Shown: positions 43,265 through 52,972 of the stretch, one piece after another | Layout: every line of letters starts with the position of its first letter | Numbering within the stretch: the first letter of the stretch is position 1 | From: CAZHHH01 sp052400685 | Lineage (GTDB): Bacteria; Bacteroidota; Bacteroidia; Bacteroidales; Marinilabiliaceae | Assembly: GCA_052400685.1 (NCBI GenBank) | Contig: JBQTGJ010000003.1 | Reading direction: 5' to 3' (one strand) | DNA length: 64,000 nucleotides | Made by a program: the position numbers and the translations under genes | Notes under the pieces: generated by a model | Databases searched by the model: none | What the model was told of the DNA's origin: nothing | The model's input: the letters and a program-made list of their open reading frames with translations, nothing else

Positions 43265-44503
43265 ATGAACACAGTATTAAAATTTATCTTTCGGATAATT
43301 CCTGGTCTGACATTTATTTTTTCCGGTTTTGTAAAAGCTGTAGATCCCGTTGGCGGGGCCATTAAAATTGATGACTATTTCACCGCCTTTCACATCACCT
43401 GGTTAATACCAATGGCAATACCATTCGCCATTATTCAGGCCATACTCGAATTTGGTATTGGTTTTTATCTTTTAGTGAATCTTCATACCCGGGTAATGGC
43501 AAAAATTACCCTTTGGCTAATGGCATTCTTCACGCTTTTAACACTTGTGTTGGCCGTTTTTAATCCTGTTAGTGATTGCGGTTGCTTTGGCGACGCCATA
43601 AAATTAACCAACTGGGAAACCTTCTGGAAAAACGTAGTGGTTATCATTTTCACCATTGGGTTGTATATTTTCAGAAAGGATTATGCTTCAAATACAAACA
43701 AAATATACAACAGTGCAATGTCGGCCTTACCCCTGGTCTATGTATTATGGCTGGCGCTATACAGTTACAATCATCTGCCCATTCTGGATTTCCGCCCCTA
43801 TAAGGTCGGCGTCAACGTCCCATCGCAAATGATTATTCCCGAAGGGGCCGTTATGCCTGAATATGAAACCACCTTTGTACTGGAAAAAAACGGAAAACAA
43901 CAAACCTTTACCGTTGACAATTATCCGTATGAAGATTCCACCTGGGTTTTTGTCAGCCGCGAAAGTAAAGTTATAACAGAAGGCTACCAACCTCCACTGC
44001 GCGACCTATCGCTGATGGATGACGCTCAAAACGATGTCACTTCTGATATCGTAAACCACAAAGGCCCGCTGTTCCTGCTTATCAGCCCAAAAGTAGAAAC
44101 CATGAACGCTGATAATATCATGACATTGTCGGAGCTGGCTCGTGGCGCCGAAGAAAAACAAATTCCCTTCTATCTGGTAACATCCTCTAACCTTGACAAG
44201 ATTGATCAATTCCTGGTTAAAAACAAAACCATTTTTGATGTTTTGCAGGCCGACGACGTTACGCTGAAAACCATCATCCGTTCCAATCCGGGACTGGTAT
44301 TGTTATACGATGGTACCATTGTCGGAAAATGGCACTTTAAGGATATCCCGGCCAAAAAGATTCTGGATCAACCACTGGCAACGGCGATTGAAAATCAAAC
44401 CCGTCAATCTTCACAAAAAACAGTTTGGTTACATATATTTGCACTGTTTTTTGTCACCATACTAGTTGCAAATACATTTAATACTATAAAAATTCAAAAA
44501 TGA
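43265..44503 (+). CDS. BT_3928-like membrane protein (DoxX/MauE-like) with C-terminal thioredoxin-like domain
   Basis: The 412-residue protein has an N-terminal DoxX/MauE-like module of four membrane helices (about 1-140) with FSGFVKAVDP and the cysteine motif SDCGCFGD (Cys105, Cys107), like that of MauE/DoxX-type redox proteins. A fifth helix lies near 150-170. The periplasmic part (about 270-390) resembles a thioredoxin-like fold without a CxxC pair (KGPLFLLISPKVE, NPGLVLLYDGTIVGKWH). A C-terminal helix ends the protein. A role in disulfide or quinone redox in the envelope is an inference from the CGC motif. Its stop overlaps the tpiA start (ATGA), so it is translationally coupled to a glycolytic enzyme. 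Confidence 0.85.
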   Translation: MNTVLKFIFRIIPGLTFIFSGFVKAVDPVGGAIKIDDYFTAFHITWLIPMAIPFAIIQAILEFGIGFYLLVNLHTRVMAKITLWLMAFFTLLTLVLAVFNPVSDCGCFGDAIKLTNWETFWKNVVVIIFTIGLYIFRKDYASNTNKIYNSAMSALPLVYVLWLALYSYNHLPILDFRPYKVGVNVPSQMIIPEGAVMPEYETTFVLEKNGKQQTFTVDNYPYEDSTWVFVSRESKVITEGYQPPLRDLSLMDDAQNDVTSDIVNHKGPLFLLISPKVETMNADNIMTLSELARGAEEKQIPFYLVTSSNLDKIDQFLVKNKTIFDVLQADDVTLKTIIRSNPGLVLLYDGTIVGKWHFKDIPAKKILDQPLATAIENQTRQSSQKTVWLHIFALFFVTILVANTFNTIKIQK

Positions 44504-45255
44504 GACAAAACATTGTAGCAGGAAACTGGAAAATGAACAAAACTGTTCAGGAAGGCGTCGAGCTGGCAAAAGATATAAACAGCCGTGTTGAAGCCATTGA
44601 TCCCAAATGCCAAATTATTTTAGGAACACCATTTGTTCACATCACCGAAGTGGTAAAAACGGTAAAATCTGATAAAATTGCCGTAGCCGCTCAAAATTGT
44701 GCCGACAAAGTCTCTGGTGCCTACACAGGTGAAGTTTCAGCCGCCATGGTTAAATCAACCGGTGCAAAATATGTTATCCTGGGTCACTCAGAACGCCGTG
44801 CTTATTATGGCGAGAACAATGCTATCCTGAAAGAAAAAACAGATTTAGCACTGGCCAATGACTTGCTTCCTATCTTCTGCGTAGGTGAAGTATTGAGCGA
44901 ACGCGAATCAAACAAGCATTTTGATGTGGTTAAAAGCCAGATTGAAGAAGCTTTATTTCATCTTTCGGCTGAAGCCTTCGGTAAAATTGTATTGGCATAC
45001 GAACCTGTTTGGGCCATTGGTACCGGTAAAACGGCTTCGCCAGCACAGGCTCAGGAAATTCATGCCTTTATCCGTGGTTTGGTAGCTGGTAAATACGGTA
45101 AAGAGGTCGCCAACAACGTATCTATTCTTTATGGTGGTAGCTGCAACGCCAAAAATGCCAAAGAATTATTTTCAAATCCCGATGTAGATGGCGGATTAAT
45201 TGGTGGCGCTTCATTAAAAGCCGAAGACTTTTTATCAATCATCACCGCTTTCTAA
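44500..45255 (+). CDS. tpiA: Triosephosphate isomerase
   Basis: The 251-residue TIM barrel interconverts glyceraldehyde-3-phosphate and dihydroxyacetone phosphate. The active-site residues are visible: Asn9 and Lys11 in GNWKMN, His96 in LGHSERR, Glu168 in AYEPVWAIGTG, and the phosphate loop YGGSCNAKN. The start overlaps the preceding stop by four bases. A terminator follows, so it closes the DUF1599 / BT_3928-like / tpiA transcript. Confidence 0.98.
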   Translation: MRQNIVAGNWKMNKTVQEGVELAKDINSRVEAIDPKCQIILGTPFVHITEVVKTVKSDKIAVAAQNCADKVSGAYTGEVSAAMVKSTGAKYVILGHSERRAYYGENNAILKEKTDLALANDLLPIFCVGEVLSERESNKHFDVVKSQIEEALFHLSAEAFGKIVLAYEPVWAIGTGKTASPAQAQEIHAFIRGLVAGKYGKEVANNVSILYGGSCNAKNAKELFSNPDVDGGLIGGASLKAEDFLSIITAF

Positions 45256-45305
45256 AAAAGCATCCTGTTTTTAACTGAATTATTTCATTAAAAACCATAC
45301 TTTTA

Positions 45306-45336
45306 AGAGGCTGCCCCAACGGTGCAGTCTCTTTTC
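45306..45336 (+). terminator. Terminator after tpiA
   Basis: AGAGGCTGC pairs with GCAGTCTCT (one G-T pair) around CCCAACGGT and is followed by TTTTCTTTC. It lies 50 bp after the tpiA stop and before prmA. Confidence 0.8.
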
Positions 45337-45364
45337 TTTCTTACAAATACCCATATACAAAGCC

Positions 45365-46207
45365 ATGAAATACATACAAACCATTGTTACCATAACCCCA
45401 TACCAACAAGAAGCCGCTGACATTTTAAGTGCCTTGATGGGTGGCCTGGGTTACGAAAGCTTTGTGGATACCGATAACGGTATTGAAGCTTATATTCCGG
45501 TTGCGATGTTTGACGAAACGACTTTGCAAACCCTTCAAATTCCTTTTGGCGAATTTAACCTCTCATTCTCCAATACTACCATAGCCGATAAAAACTGGAA
45601 TGAAGAGTGGGAAAAAAATTATTTTCACCCCATAGCTGTTGCCAACCAGGTGTTGGTTCGCAGCCCCTTTCACAAAGACTACCCTTCACTTCCAACCGAA
45701 ATAATTATAGCGCCAAAAATGGCGTTTGGTACAGGCCATCATGCTACAACCACCATGATGATCGAGCATATTCTGGAGGTTGATGTGACCGGGAAACGTG
45801 TGCTTGATATGGGATGCGGCACTGGTATCCTGGGCATTCTGGCATCGATGCGCGGCGCCAAAGAAGTGGTTGGCATCGACATAGACCAGTGGTGCGTTGA
45901 CAACAGTGAAGAAAACTGTACACTTAACAACATTCAAAACATGAGCATACTGCAGGGAACTGCATCCACGCTCGCCACCATGGATAATTTCGACCTCATT
46001 CTGGCCAACATCAACCGTAATATATTGCTGGAAGACCTGCCTACATACTACAATCGGCTGAAAACCGGCGGATTGATTATTCTGAGCGGCTTTTATGATA
46101 TCGACAAACCGATTATCGATGCTTGCGCCAATAAACATTTATTAACATCTGTATCGGTAAAAGAAAATAACCAATGGACAGCTGTTGCGTATGAAAAAGT
46201 GAATTGA
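45365..46207 (+). CDS. prmA: Ribosomal protein L11 methyltransferase
   Basis: The 280-residue PrmA has an N-terminal ferredoxin-like substrate-recognition domain (about 1-100) with the conserved DKNWNEEWEKNYFHP. The SAM-binding domain follows, with GTGHHATTTMM, motif I VLDMGCGTGILGILA and the active-site LILANINRNIL. It trimethylates lysines and the N-terminus of ribosomal protein L11. The length matches the short Bacteroidota form. The next gene starts 18 bp or less after its stop, indicating co-transcription with a very large envelope protein. Confidence 0.95.
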   Translation: MKYIQTIVTITPYQQEAADILSALMGGLGYESFVDTDNGIEAYIPVAMFDETTLQTLQIPFGEFNLSFSNTTIADKNWNEEWEKNYFHPIAVANQVLVRSPFHKDYPSLPTEIIIAPKMAFGTGHHATTTMMIEHILEVDVTGKRVLDMGCGTGILGILASMRGAKEVVGIDIDQWCVDNSEENCTLNNIQNMSILQGTASTLATMDNFDLILANINRNILLEDLPTYYNRLKTGGLIILSGFYDIDKPIIDACANKHLLTSVSVKENNQWTAVAYEKVN

Positions 46208-46225
46208 TTGAAAATAGGACTGCAG

Positions 46226-49200
46226 ATGAGAAAGACAGGGGGCGCTATTATTGCATTTATTTTTTTGTTCACCATAAATAGCTCTTCACAAAACGGCTAT
46301 TTCAGCACCGATGGAGAAGCCGGTTTTATTAAGCAGCTGGAAAATCTTTATAATACCACAGGTGATCGTAAGAAGGCCAAAGAATTCCTCGACACCTTTA
46401 ATGATTTCTGGGAATCGTCCAACACGTCACCTGAAATAAAAGCAGATATCATTACGATATGTGATATTTTTTATCAACAAAAAGCATTTCCCTTCCCTGA
46501 TTATTCTGAATATCTGCAAACAGTAATGGCTTTTCAATCAAGTGGCCATCCACAAGCCAGCTATCAAACCTGGCATAATGCCCTGCTCAAATTATTTGAT
46601 TCGCCACGTTTCAGAATACGTCATGCCGTCGCACTATGCCGATTGACTAACAATGCGTTGTTAAATAATATTATCTACTCCACCCCCGCCATTCAGTGGC
46701 AAAGTTCATCGCCGGATTTTCAGTTTCGGTTTACCGATTCGTTATACCTTGTTACCGATAATATGGCACTGACCTGCCGTGCCAGTTACGACAGTCTTCA
46801 AATATTCGACACCAAAGGTCGTGTCAATCTCCAATCGGGGCAATGGCAGGGTCAAAAAGGAACGGTAACCTGGGAGCGATTTGGTTTTAAGGCCAATGAA
46901 GTAAATGCGCATTTTGGTGCTTATAAAATCAATATGAAACGTAATGAAGTTAAGGTTGATAGCGTTACGTTTATTAATAGTCATTATTTTAATCAACCGT
47001 TAAAAGGTCATCTTCATCACAAACTCGTTAACAGCCGCACGTCAAATTATCCCAAATTTGAATCCTACGAACAGTTTTATCAAATTCCTGACATACAGCC
47101 CGACTTTAATTACGAAGGAGGATTCGCCCAGTATGGAGAAAAGTTTTTGGGCTCCGGAACCTCAAAAAAACCGGCAAAAATTGAAATATTCCGCAACGAC
47201 ACACTTTTTATCACCGCCCGATCGCTCTATTTCTCGCTTCGCGACGACCAGATTTTAAGTAACAGTGCCGAAATCACTCTATTTCTGGACTCCGGCACCA
47301 TCTATCATCCCGGTGTTTATTTCAAATATATGGCGGGCATCAAAGAGCTGGATCTTATAAGGGATGGTGAAGGCATTGCTCTGAGTCCGTTTTTCAATAC
47401 TTACCACAATATAAGTATGGATACCGAGCTGATTAAATGGCGACTAAACGAAAACCAGATCGAATTCAGAATGCTAACCGGTGCTGACCAGAACCATGCC
47501 TTCTTTGAATCGATAAGCTATTTCAGAGAATCGTTTTTTCATAAATTACAAGGCATGGACGCCGTCCATCCGTTGCAGGGACTTTTAAACTGCTCTAAAT
47601 ATTGGAATGGACGTCCTTTTACCGCCAAAGATTATGCACAATACCTTGGAATGCCCGAAAACCAGGTGCGGCAACAGGTCATTGGCCTGTCATTCCATGG
47701 CTTTATAAAATATAATGTAAATACCGATTTCATTGAGATTGAAGATCGGTTAACCGATTTTCTGCTTTTCCGTGCCGGACGAAAAGATTATGATGTCATA
47801 CAATTCAGGTCCACCACTCCGGGAGCAATACCCAATGCCATCCTCGACCTGAAAAATTACGATATGCAAATCAATGGTGTACCAACTGTTTCCATCAGCG
47901 ATCGCCAGAATGTTATTTTCTATCCCAGAGACCAAAAAATACTATTGAAAAAAAATCGTTTTTTTCAGTTCGATGGCTCCATCACTTCAGGTATGATTGA
48001 TCTCTTCGGGCAGGGATTCACCTTTAATTATGATAAATTCCGTATTGACCTCAATGCCATCGACTCAATGGTTCTGCACATGGTAGTTAACCAATACGAT
48101 TTTGTGGGGCAACGACAACAACAAAAAATTAATAATACCATTTCAAATCTCTCGGGCTTTTTGGAGATAGACAGACCCAATAATAAATCAGGCGTGGAAG
48201 AGTATCCCGAGTACCCGCGTTTGACCAGTAATACCAACTCGTTTGTGTATTACGATCAGTCGTCAACACAAGGAGGCGCTTATAAACGCGACCAGTTTTT
48301 CTTTACGCTCGACCCGTTTGTTATTGACAGCATCAACTATCTGACACGCGAAAACATTGCGTTTACAGGTGAACTACAATCAAATATTTTTCCCGTCATT
48401 GAAGAGACATTGGTGGTTCAACCCGATTTTTCTCTTGGATTTACACGCCAGTCACCCCCCGATGGTTACCCTGTATACGACCAGCGGGCATTGTTTACCA
48501 ATACCATAAACCTTAGCAATGCGGGTTTAAAAGGCGATGGAACACTAAACTATCTGACTTCAACCAGCCAATCAAAAGAGTTCACCTTCCTGCCGCAACA
48601 AACAGTGGGTAATGCGTACTCCTTTAAGGTGGATGAACGTGCCAACGGCGTTGAATATCCCGATGTAAATGGTTTAAATGCCGACATCAATTACCAGCCT
48701 TATGATGAAAAACTGATTGCAACGGTTACCAGCGATCCCTTTACGATGTATAAGGAAGAAACCTCACTTGTGGGATCGCTTACTGTGTCGCCAAACGGAT
48801 TGGAAGGCAGCGGGCAATTCAATATGCCCAATGCCTATCTGACAGCCAACCGCTTTGATTTTTCCCATCATATTGCCGTAGCCGACTCATCAGATTTCAA
48901 CTTAATTAACGACGCAGGAACCACCGAAGTGAATTTCCGGACCAACAATCTGCTGTCGACAATAGACTTTGAAAGCCGCCGGGGTAACTTCCAGTCACAC
49001 AATGCCGGCAACAAAGTCGAATTCACCGACAACCTGTACATCGCTTATATCACCGCCTTTTCGTGGGATATGGATAACAATGACATCTATCTGGGCGCCA
49101 GCGGTTCCACAGGTAACCGTTTTGTTTCAACTCACAAACGTCAGGATTCGCTTGATTTTATTGCGCCACTGGCCCTGTATGATGTGGAAAATAAAATCAT

Positions 49201-50704
49201 TAAAGCACAAGAAGTTAAACAGATTAATGTTGGCGACAGCCGTATGCAACTGTCCGATGGCAACGTAACCATTAATAAGGAGGCGGTACTCGACTCGCTT
49301 GTTAATGTTAAGATTGTGCTGAACGATTCGATTCACACATTTTATGATGCGCTGGTTCATATCAATGGGAAATACGATTATAAAGCAAGTGGAAAATTCG
49401 ATTTCATCAACGGGGCCAACGCTGTTAAAACCATTGTATTTGATGATATAACGCTTAACAAAGAGGGCAAGACCATTGCCGATGGAACAATTGACGACAA
49501 AGACCTCTTCACGTTTAATCCCTATTTTGCCTTTAAAGGGGAAACGCATCTCACGGCCGGTAAGCCCTTACTCAATTTTAAAGGGGGCGTACAGATGCTT
49601 CACGCCTGCTCGGTATTAGGACCACAAGACTATATTCGTTTTGAATCGGAAATAGACCCGCAGGATGTTCGCATTCCTCTTCCTGAGAAAAAACAAAATT
49701 CCGATCTCGAGAATGTCTATAGTAACTTTTTCCTGAACAGGGATTCCAATATTATTTACAGTGCATTTCTGGAAAAACAACTGTTTCATAGTGACGTGCC
49801 GGTCATGTCGGCCGACGGAATACTCTGGTTTAACAAATCCCGTAACAGTTTTGAAATTTCCGACGAAATAAAAATAAATCACCCCGACACAACGGGTAAT
49901 GTAATGCGTTTTCTCAACGATGGCTGTATGGTTACCGGACAGGGAACGCTAAATATGGGACTCGATTTGGGACAGGTTAAAACAGCTGCTTCGGGGGAAA
50001 TCATACAATCACGCTCCGACAACGACACCATCAGACTCTATACGCTGTTTGGACTTGATTTCATGCTTGACCAGCCAGCCATTGATATGATGTATGCGGA
50101 TCTGCGAAATGCCAATTCCTCCAACACAGGCAAACCCGAATCGTCCACAACAATTTGGCGGATGGCTGAATGGATGGGGCACGAAAATGCCATCAACGTA
50201 TCACGTGAGGTGCAAGGTGTCGATGCCTTGCAGTCTCTGCCCCAGCCCTATCAACAACTATTTGTCTTTGATAACCTCGACTGGGTATGGGATTCTTCAT
50301 CACGAAGCTACATTTGCGATACCGAATCCACAATTCTTTGGATGCAGGACAAACCCATGAACCGAAGGGTATCCATCAAGGCAAATATTACATTCAGTCG
50401 CGCAGGTAATTCAATGAATTTTTACATTGATGCCGGAGATGATCTCTTTTACTTTTTTAATTACCGCAGTGGCGTCATGAACGTGCTCTCCTCCAACGAG
50501 GCTTTTAATACACATGTTCAGACGGTTGATGAAAAAATTCGCCGTATGAAAGTTGGTCTGGGCGATCCTTCTTATACCTTTGTATTGTCGCCCGCCAGTC
50601 GGATGAAAAAATTCCTTAAAATATTTGCCCCCTCAAACGACGATCTTTCGGAAGAGGAGGTCACTGATGAGGAAGATACAGATGCCAATGAAGTAACTCA
50701 GTAA
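46226..50704 (+). CDS. Very large secreted Bacteroidota protein of unknown function
   Basis: The protein has 1,492 residues from the ATG at 46226; an in-frame TTG at 46208 would add six residues before the signal. A Sec signal peptide spans 1-22 (ending INSSSQ). The N-terminal 150 residues are helical. Near residue 465 lies a short helix-turn-helix-like stretch (RPFTAKDYAQYLGMPENQVRQQV). The rest is beta-rich with repeated units such as FDGSITSGMIDLFGQGFTFNYDKFRI and LKGDGTLNYLT, LEGSGQFNMPNAYLTANRFDF, reminiscent of long beta-taco, OstA- or AsmA-like periplasmic proteins. There is no membrane barrel or sorting domain, and the tail is acidic. It follows prmA directly and precedes a DUF418 gene by 32 bp. 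I do not know its function. Confidence 0.85.
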   Translation: MRKTGGAIIAFIFLFTINSSSQNGYFSTDGEAGFIKQLENLYNTTGDRKKAKEFLDTFNDFWESSNTSPEIKADIITICDIFYQQKAFPFPDYSEYLQTVMAFQSSGHPQASYQTWHNALLKLFDSPRFRIRHAVALCRLTNNALLNNIIYSTPAIQWQSSSPDFQFRFTDSLYLVTDNMALTCRASYDSLQIFDTKGRVNLQSGQWQGQKGTVTWERFGFKANEVNAHFGAYKINMKRNEVKVDSVTFINSHYFNQPLKGHLHHKLVNSRTSNYPKFESYEQFYQIPDIQPDFNYEGGFAQYGEKFLGSGTSKKPAKIEIFRNDTLFITARSLYFSLRDDQILSNSAEITLFLDSGTIYHPGVYFKYMAGIKELDLIRDGEGIALSPFFNTYHNISMDTELIKWRLNENQIEFRMLTGADQNHAFFESISYFRESFFHKLQGMDAVHPLQGLLNCSKYWNGRPFTAKDYAQYLGMPENQVRQQVIGLSFHGFIKYNVNTDFIEIEDRLTDFLLFRAGRKDYDVIQFRSTTPGAIPNAILDLKNYDMQINGVPTVSISDRQNVIFYPRDQKILLKKNRFFQFDGSITSGMIDLFGQGFTFNYDKFRIDLNAIDSMVLHMVVNQYDFVGQRQQQKINNTISNLSGFLEIDRPNNKSGVEEYPEYPRLTSNTNSFVYYDQSSTQGGAYKRDQFFFTLDPFVIDSINYLTRENIAFTGELQSNIFPVIEETLVVQPDFSLGFTRQSPPDGYPVYDQRALFTNTINLSNAGLKGDGTLNYLTSTSQSKEFTFLPQQTVGNAYSFKVDERANGVEYPDVNGLNADINYQPYDEKLIATVTSDPFTMYKEETSLVGSLTVSPNGLEGSGQFNMPNAYLTANRFDFSHHIAVADSSDFNLINDAGTTEVNFRTNNLLSTIDFESRRGNFQSHNAGNKVEFTDNLYIAYITAFSWDMDNNDIYLGASGSTGNRFVSTHKRQDSLDFIAPLALYDVENKIIKAQEVKQINVGDSRMQLSDGNVTINKEAVLDSLVNVKIVLNDSIHTFYDALVHINGKYDYKASGKFDFINGANAVKTIVFDDITLNKEGKTIADGTIDDKDLFTFNPYFAFKGETHLTAGKPLLNFKGGVQMLHACSVLGPQDYIRFESEIDPQDVRIPLPEKKQNSDLENVYSNFFLNRDSNIIYSAFLEKQLFHSDVPVMSADGILWFNKSRNSFEISDEIKINHPDTTGNVMRFLNDGCMVTGQGTLNMGLDLGQVKTAASGEIIQSRSDNDTIRLYTLFGLDFMLDQPAIDMMYADLRNANSSNTGKPESSTTIWRMAEWMGHENAINVSREVQGVDALQSLPQPYQQLFVFDNLDWVWDSSSRSYICDTESTILWMQDKPMNRRVSIKANITFSRAGNSMNFYIDAGDDLFYFFNYRSGVMNVLSSNEAFNTHVQTVDEKIRRMKVGLGDPSYTFVLSPASRMKKFLKIFAPSNDDLSEEEVTDEEDTDANEVTQ

Positions 50705-50736
50705 TCGTTAAAACAGAAACCATAAACAAACACCCA

Positions 50737-51918
50737 ATGAAGTCAATCCCCAATACATCTCCGGACCGGCTAAATGTGGTTGATGCGCTGCGAGGTTTTG
50801 CCATTATTTCAATAATGCTTCTCCACAACATTGAGCATTTCGATTTTTATTTTATACCTGAACATCTGCCGGCATGGCTTTCATCCCTCGATAAGATTAT
50901 ATGGGACAGTTTATTCTTCCTGTTTGGCGGAAAATCGTATGCTATTTTTGCATTGCTGTTTGGCGTCACCTTTTTTATTCAGTACAACAACCGGCAAAAA
51001 CGAGGCGAAGATTTTTGCGGACGTTTTCTGTGGCGTCTTCTGTTATTGCTGGGATTTGGTATTATCAATTCCATTTTTTTCGAAGGTGATATACTGGCAA
51101 TTTATGCAGTTATTGGTGTTATTATGGTTCCATTCCGAAAGCTCAGCAACGCCATCGTGTTATCTGCCGCCATCTTTTTAATGCTTCAGCCGTTGGAGTG
51201 GTTCTATTTCATTAAAATAGTATTGAACCCCGACTACACAGGCCCGGTGGCAAAAGCAGGCACATACTTTCATAAAATTGGCGAATATCTTTCCAACGGT
51301 TCTTTTTTTGAGGCCGCATGGGGTAATCTCACCAATGGACGCACAGCCGTTTTGTATTGGTCGCTCGAAAACGGACGTTACTTTCAGACGGCCGCCTTAT
51401 TTTTGTCAGGCATGTTGTTGGGGCGTCAAAATCGTTTCGCCATGACGTCGTCCAATCATAAATTCTGGAACAGAACATTATTGCTGGCTGTCATCGCTTT
51501 TATCCCTTTGTTTTATCTAAAATCGTCCGTATCCGGATGGCCGTTTGCTGAGGCGTTACGACTTCGGCTGGGCGTCATCATCACTTCGTGGTCTAACTTT
51601 GCCTTTATGAGCATTTTGGTCGCCCTGTTTGTCATTCTTTTCAGGTTTAAAAGATCGGCTGCATGGTTAACCAAACTGTCGCCTGTTGGCCGAATGAGTC
51701 TAAGCAACTACATGATTCAAAGCATACTCGGTTCTTTTATCTATTATGGCTTCGGACTGGGGCTGTATCAATACACCAGTGCCACCCATTGCCTGCTCAT
51801 CGGTATGACTCTGGCAATTGTGCAAACCCTGTTTTCAAAATGGTGGATGAATGGCCACAAACGCGGGCCTCTTGAAGGTTGGTGGCACAAAGCAACGTGG
51901 ATGGGTATCAAAAAATGA
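50737..51918 (+). CDS. DUF418-family integral membrane protein
   Basis: The 393-residue protein has about ten membrane segments. The N-terminal signature RLNVVDALRGFAIISIMLLHN is the acyltransferase_3/DUF418 family opening. GGKSYAIFALLFGVTFF and the later LSPVGRMSLSNYMIQSIL (DUF418 region, about 315-335) complete the pattern. Related proteins move acyl groups across the membrane or acylate glycans, but DUF418 members have no proven activity. It lies 32 bp downstream of the giant secreted protein and shares its operon. A terminator follows. Confidence 0.87.
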   Translation: MKSIPNTSPDRLNVVDALRGFAIISIMLLHNIEHFDFYFIPEHLPAWLSSLDKIIWDSLFFLFGGKSYAIFALLFGVTFFIQYNNRQKRGEDFCGRFLWRLLLLLGFGIINSIFFEGDILAIYAVIGVIMVPFRKLSNAIVLSAAIFLMLQPLEWFYFIKIVLNPDYTGPVAKAGTYFHKIGEYLSNGSFFEAAWGNLTNGRTAVLYWSLENGRYFQTAALFLSGMLLGRQNRFAMTSSNHKFWNRTLLLAVIAFIPLFYLKSSVSGWPFAEALRLRLGVIITSWSNFAFMSILVALFVILFRFKRSAAWLTKLSPVGRMSLSNYMIQSILGSFIYYGFGLGLYQYTSATHCLLIGMTLAIVQTLFSKWWMNGHKRGPLEGWWHKATWMGIKK

Positions 51919-51966
51919 AAAATCGCAGTATATTATAGATTGTGCTTTGGATTGAGTTGAGAGTAC

Positions 51967-51996
51967 AGTCTCTCAAAGAGAGACTCCTTGTTTTTC
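51967..51996 (+). terminator. Terminator after the DUF418 gene
   Basis: It has a perfect 8-bp stem, AGTCTCTC / GAGAGACT, with loop AAA, followed by CCTTGTTTTTC. It lies 48 bp after the stop codon. Confidence 0.8.
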
Positions 51997-52047
51997 ATGT
52001 TTTTCTTTTTGTGTCATTTACGTTGACTTTGTTTTTGTTCTTTATTG

Positions 52048-52126
52048 GAGATTGCGGATCAGGGTCCGCAATGACAGCGTTGCGGGCTTCATCCTATACG
52101 TCATTGTGGACTTGATCCGCAATCTC
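52048..52126. repeat. Long imperfect inverted repeat (REP-like)
   Basis: GAGATTGCGGATCA at the left pairs perfectly with TGATCCGCAATCTC at the right. The pairing continues inward (GTCCGCAATGAC with GTCATTGTGGAC) to about 27 bp with a few mismatches, around a loop of about 24 nt. Similar sequences are scattered in many bacterial genomes as palindromic repeats. It lies in the gap 51997-52491, which otherwise holds no recognisable gene. Confidence 0.65.
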
Positions 52127-52491
52127 AATTTTCAGAGGACTCTGACTCTCCTCCGAATGACGTTGCAAAGACAAAAGCAAACCTTGCATCAAGCCCTTTT
52201 TATGCTGTTTTAATTGTTCTATTTTTTGGGTTTGTGCGGTAATTTAGTCATCTAAAGAAAGACTAGTCTGATTGTCTTTAATAACACCGCCTCAAAAATT
52301 GACACAGCCTTCCGGATATTTTTTAAACAACAATCTAAATTACTGAAAATTAATAATTGTCAAAACGGATGTGTAAAAGGAGAAAGTTTTGTAACTAAAA
52401 CTGGATTTCACCATGGCAATAACATGCCGTGACTATAAAATAGTATAGCGCCACCCATTGCTTCCTGGCCGTCTGTTGGCACGCCGTAGCT

Positions 52492-52782
52492 TTATCCTAT
52501 GGAGATATTTAAATGTTTCCCTAATCCAATTTCAATCAATTTGTAGTATGTTGAAATTTGGATGTCACTTTGTCCACGTTCAATTCTCGATATATAACTT
52601 TTTTTTGTTCCTGTCCTTTCTGCCAGTTCCTCCTGAGTAATTTGAGCCTCTTTTCTGGCTTCCTTGAGCATAACTCCAAGTCTAAAAGATAATGAATCAG
52701 CATCATACTTATCTCTAGATGGAGTGCCTTTTACACCAAAATTGTCAATTAATAAGTCTTCAAAATCAGTTATATTTTTCAT
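52492..52782 (-). CDS. HigA-like XRE-family antitoxin
   Basis: The 96-residue protein has an N-terminal linker (1-30) followed by an XRE helix-turn-helix (about 33-90: LGVMLKEARKEAQITQEELAERTGTKKSYISRIERG). With the RelE/HigB-like toxin encoded upstream on the same strand it forms a toxin-first pair like higBA. The antitoxin should neutralise the toxin and repress the operon. What is unusual is that 282 bp of three tandem hairpin leader modules separate the two genes, and its ATG immediately follows module L6. It therefore probably has its own translational control. Confidence 0.85.
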   Translation of the reverse strand: MKNITDFEDLLIDNFGVKGTPSRDKYDADSLSFRLGVMLKEARKEAQITQEELAERTGTKKSYISRIERGQSDIQISTYYKLIEIGLGKHLNISIG

Positions 52783-52872
52783 ATGTTTATAATTTGTTTT
52801 TCAGTTGCCATATGGAACTCGCCGGGATAATCATACTTCTGTGTGTGAATCAATTCCCATGGCTCGTTTCAT
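52783..52872 (-). promoter_or_regulatory. Hairpin leader module copy L6 (adjacent to antitoxin start)
   Basis: The 90-nt unit has leader frame MKRAMGIDSHTEV and ends ATTATAAACAT before the antitoxin ATGAAA. It differs from the usp copy L1 at only three of 90 positions although the two are 44 kb apart. Confidence 0.8.
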
Positions 52873-52972
52873 ATGTTTAAATTTATCTTTCAATGGTCAT
52901 ATGGAACTCTCGATGAATTTTAATCATTCTCCTGTGTGTATTTTAGAATGCTAAAATTCATGTTCGTTTCAT
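52873..52972 (-). promoter_or_regulatory. Hairpin leader module copy L5
   Basis: This is the most diverged unit (100 nt). The leader frame is cut to MKRT. ATGAATTTTA pairs perfectly (10 bp) with TAAAATTCAT around a loop that retains ACACACAGGAGAATGAT. GAGTTCCATATG and the AT-rich 3' end are conserved. Confidence 0.75.

Noticed and set aside
45686..46138. 150-codon minus-strand frame opposite prmA
   Set aside because: It is a shadow of prmA codons, with no family features.
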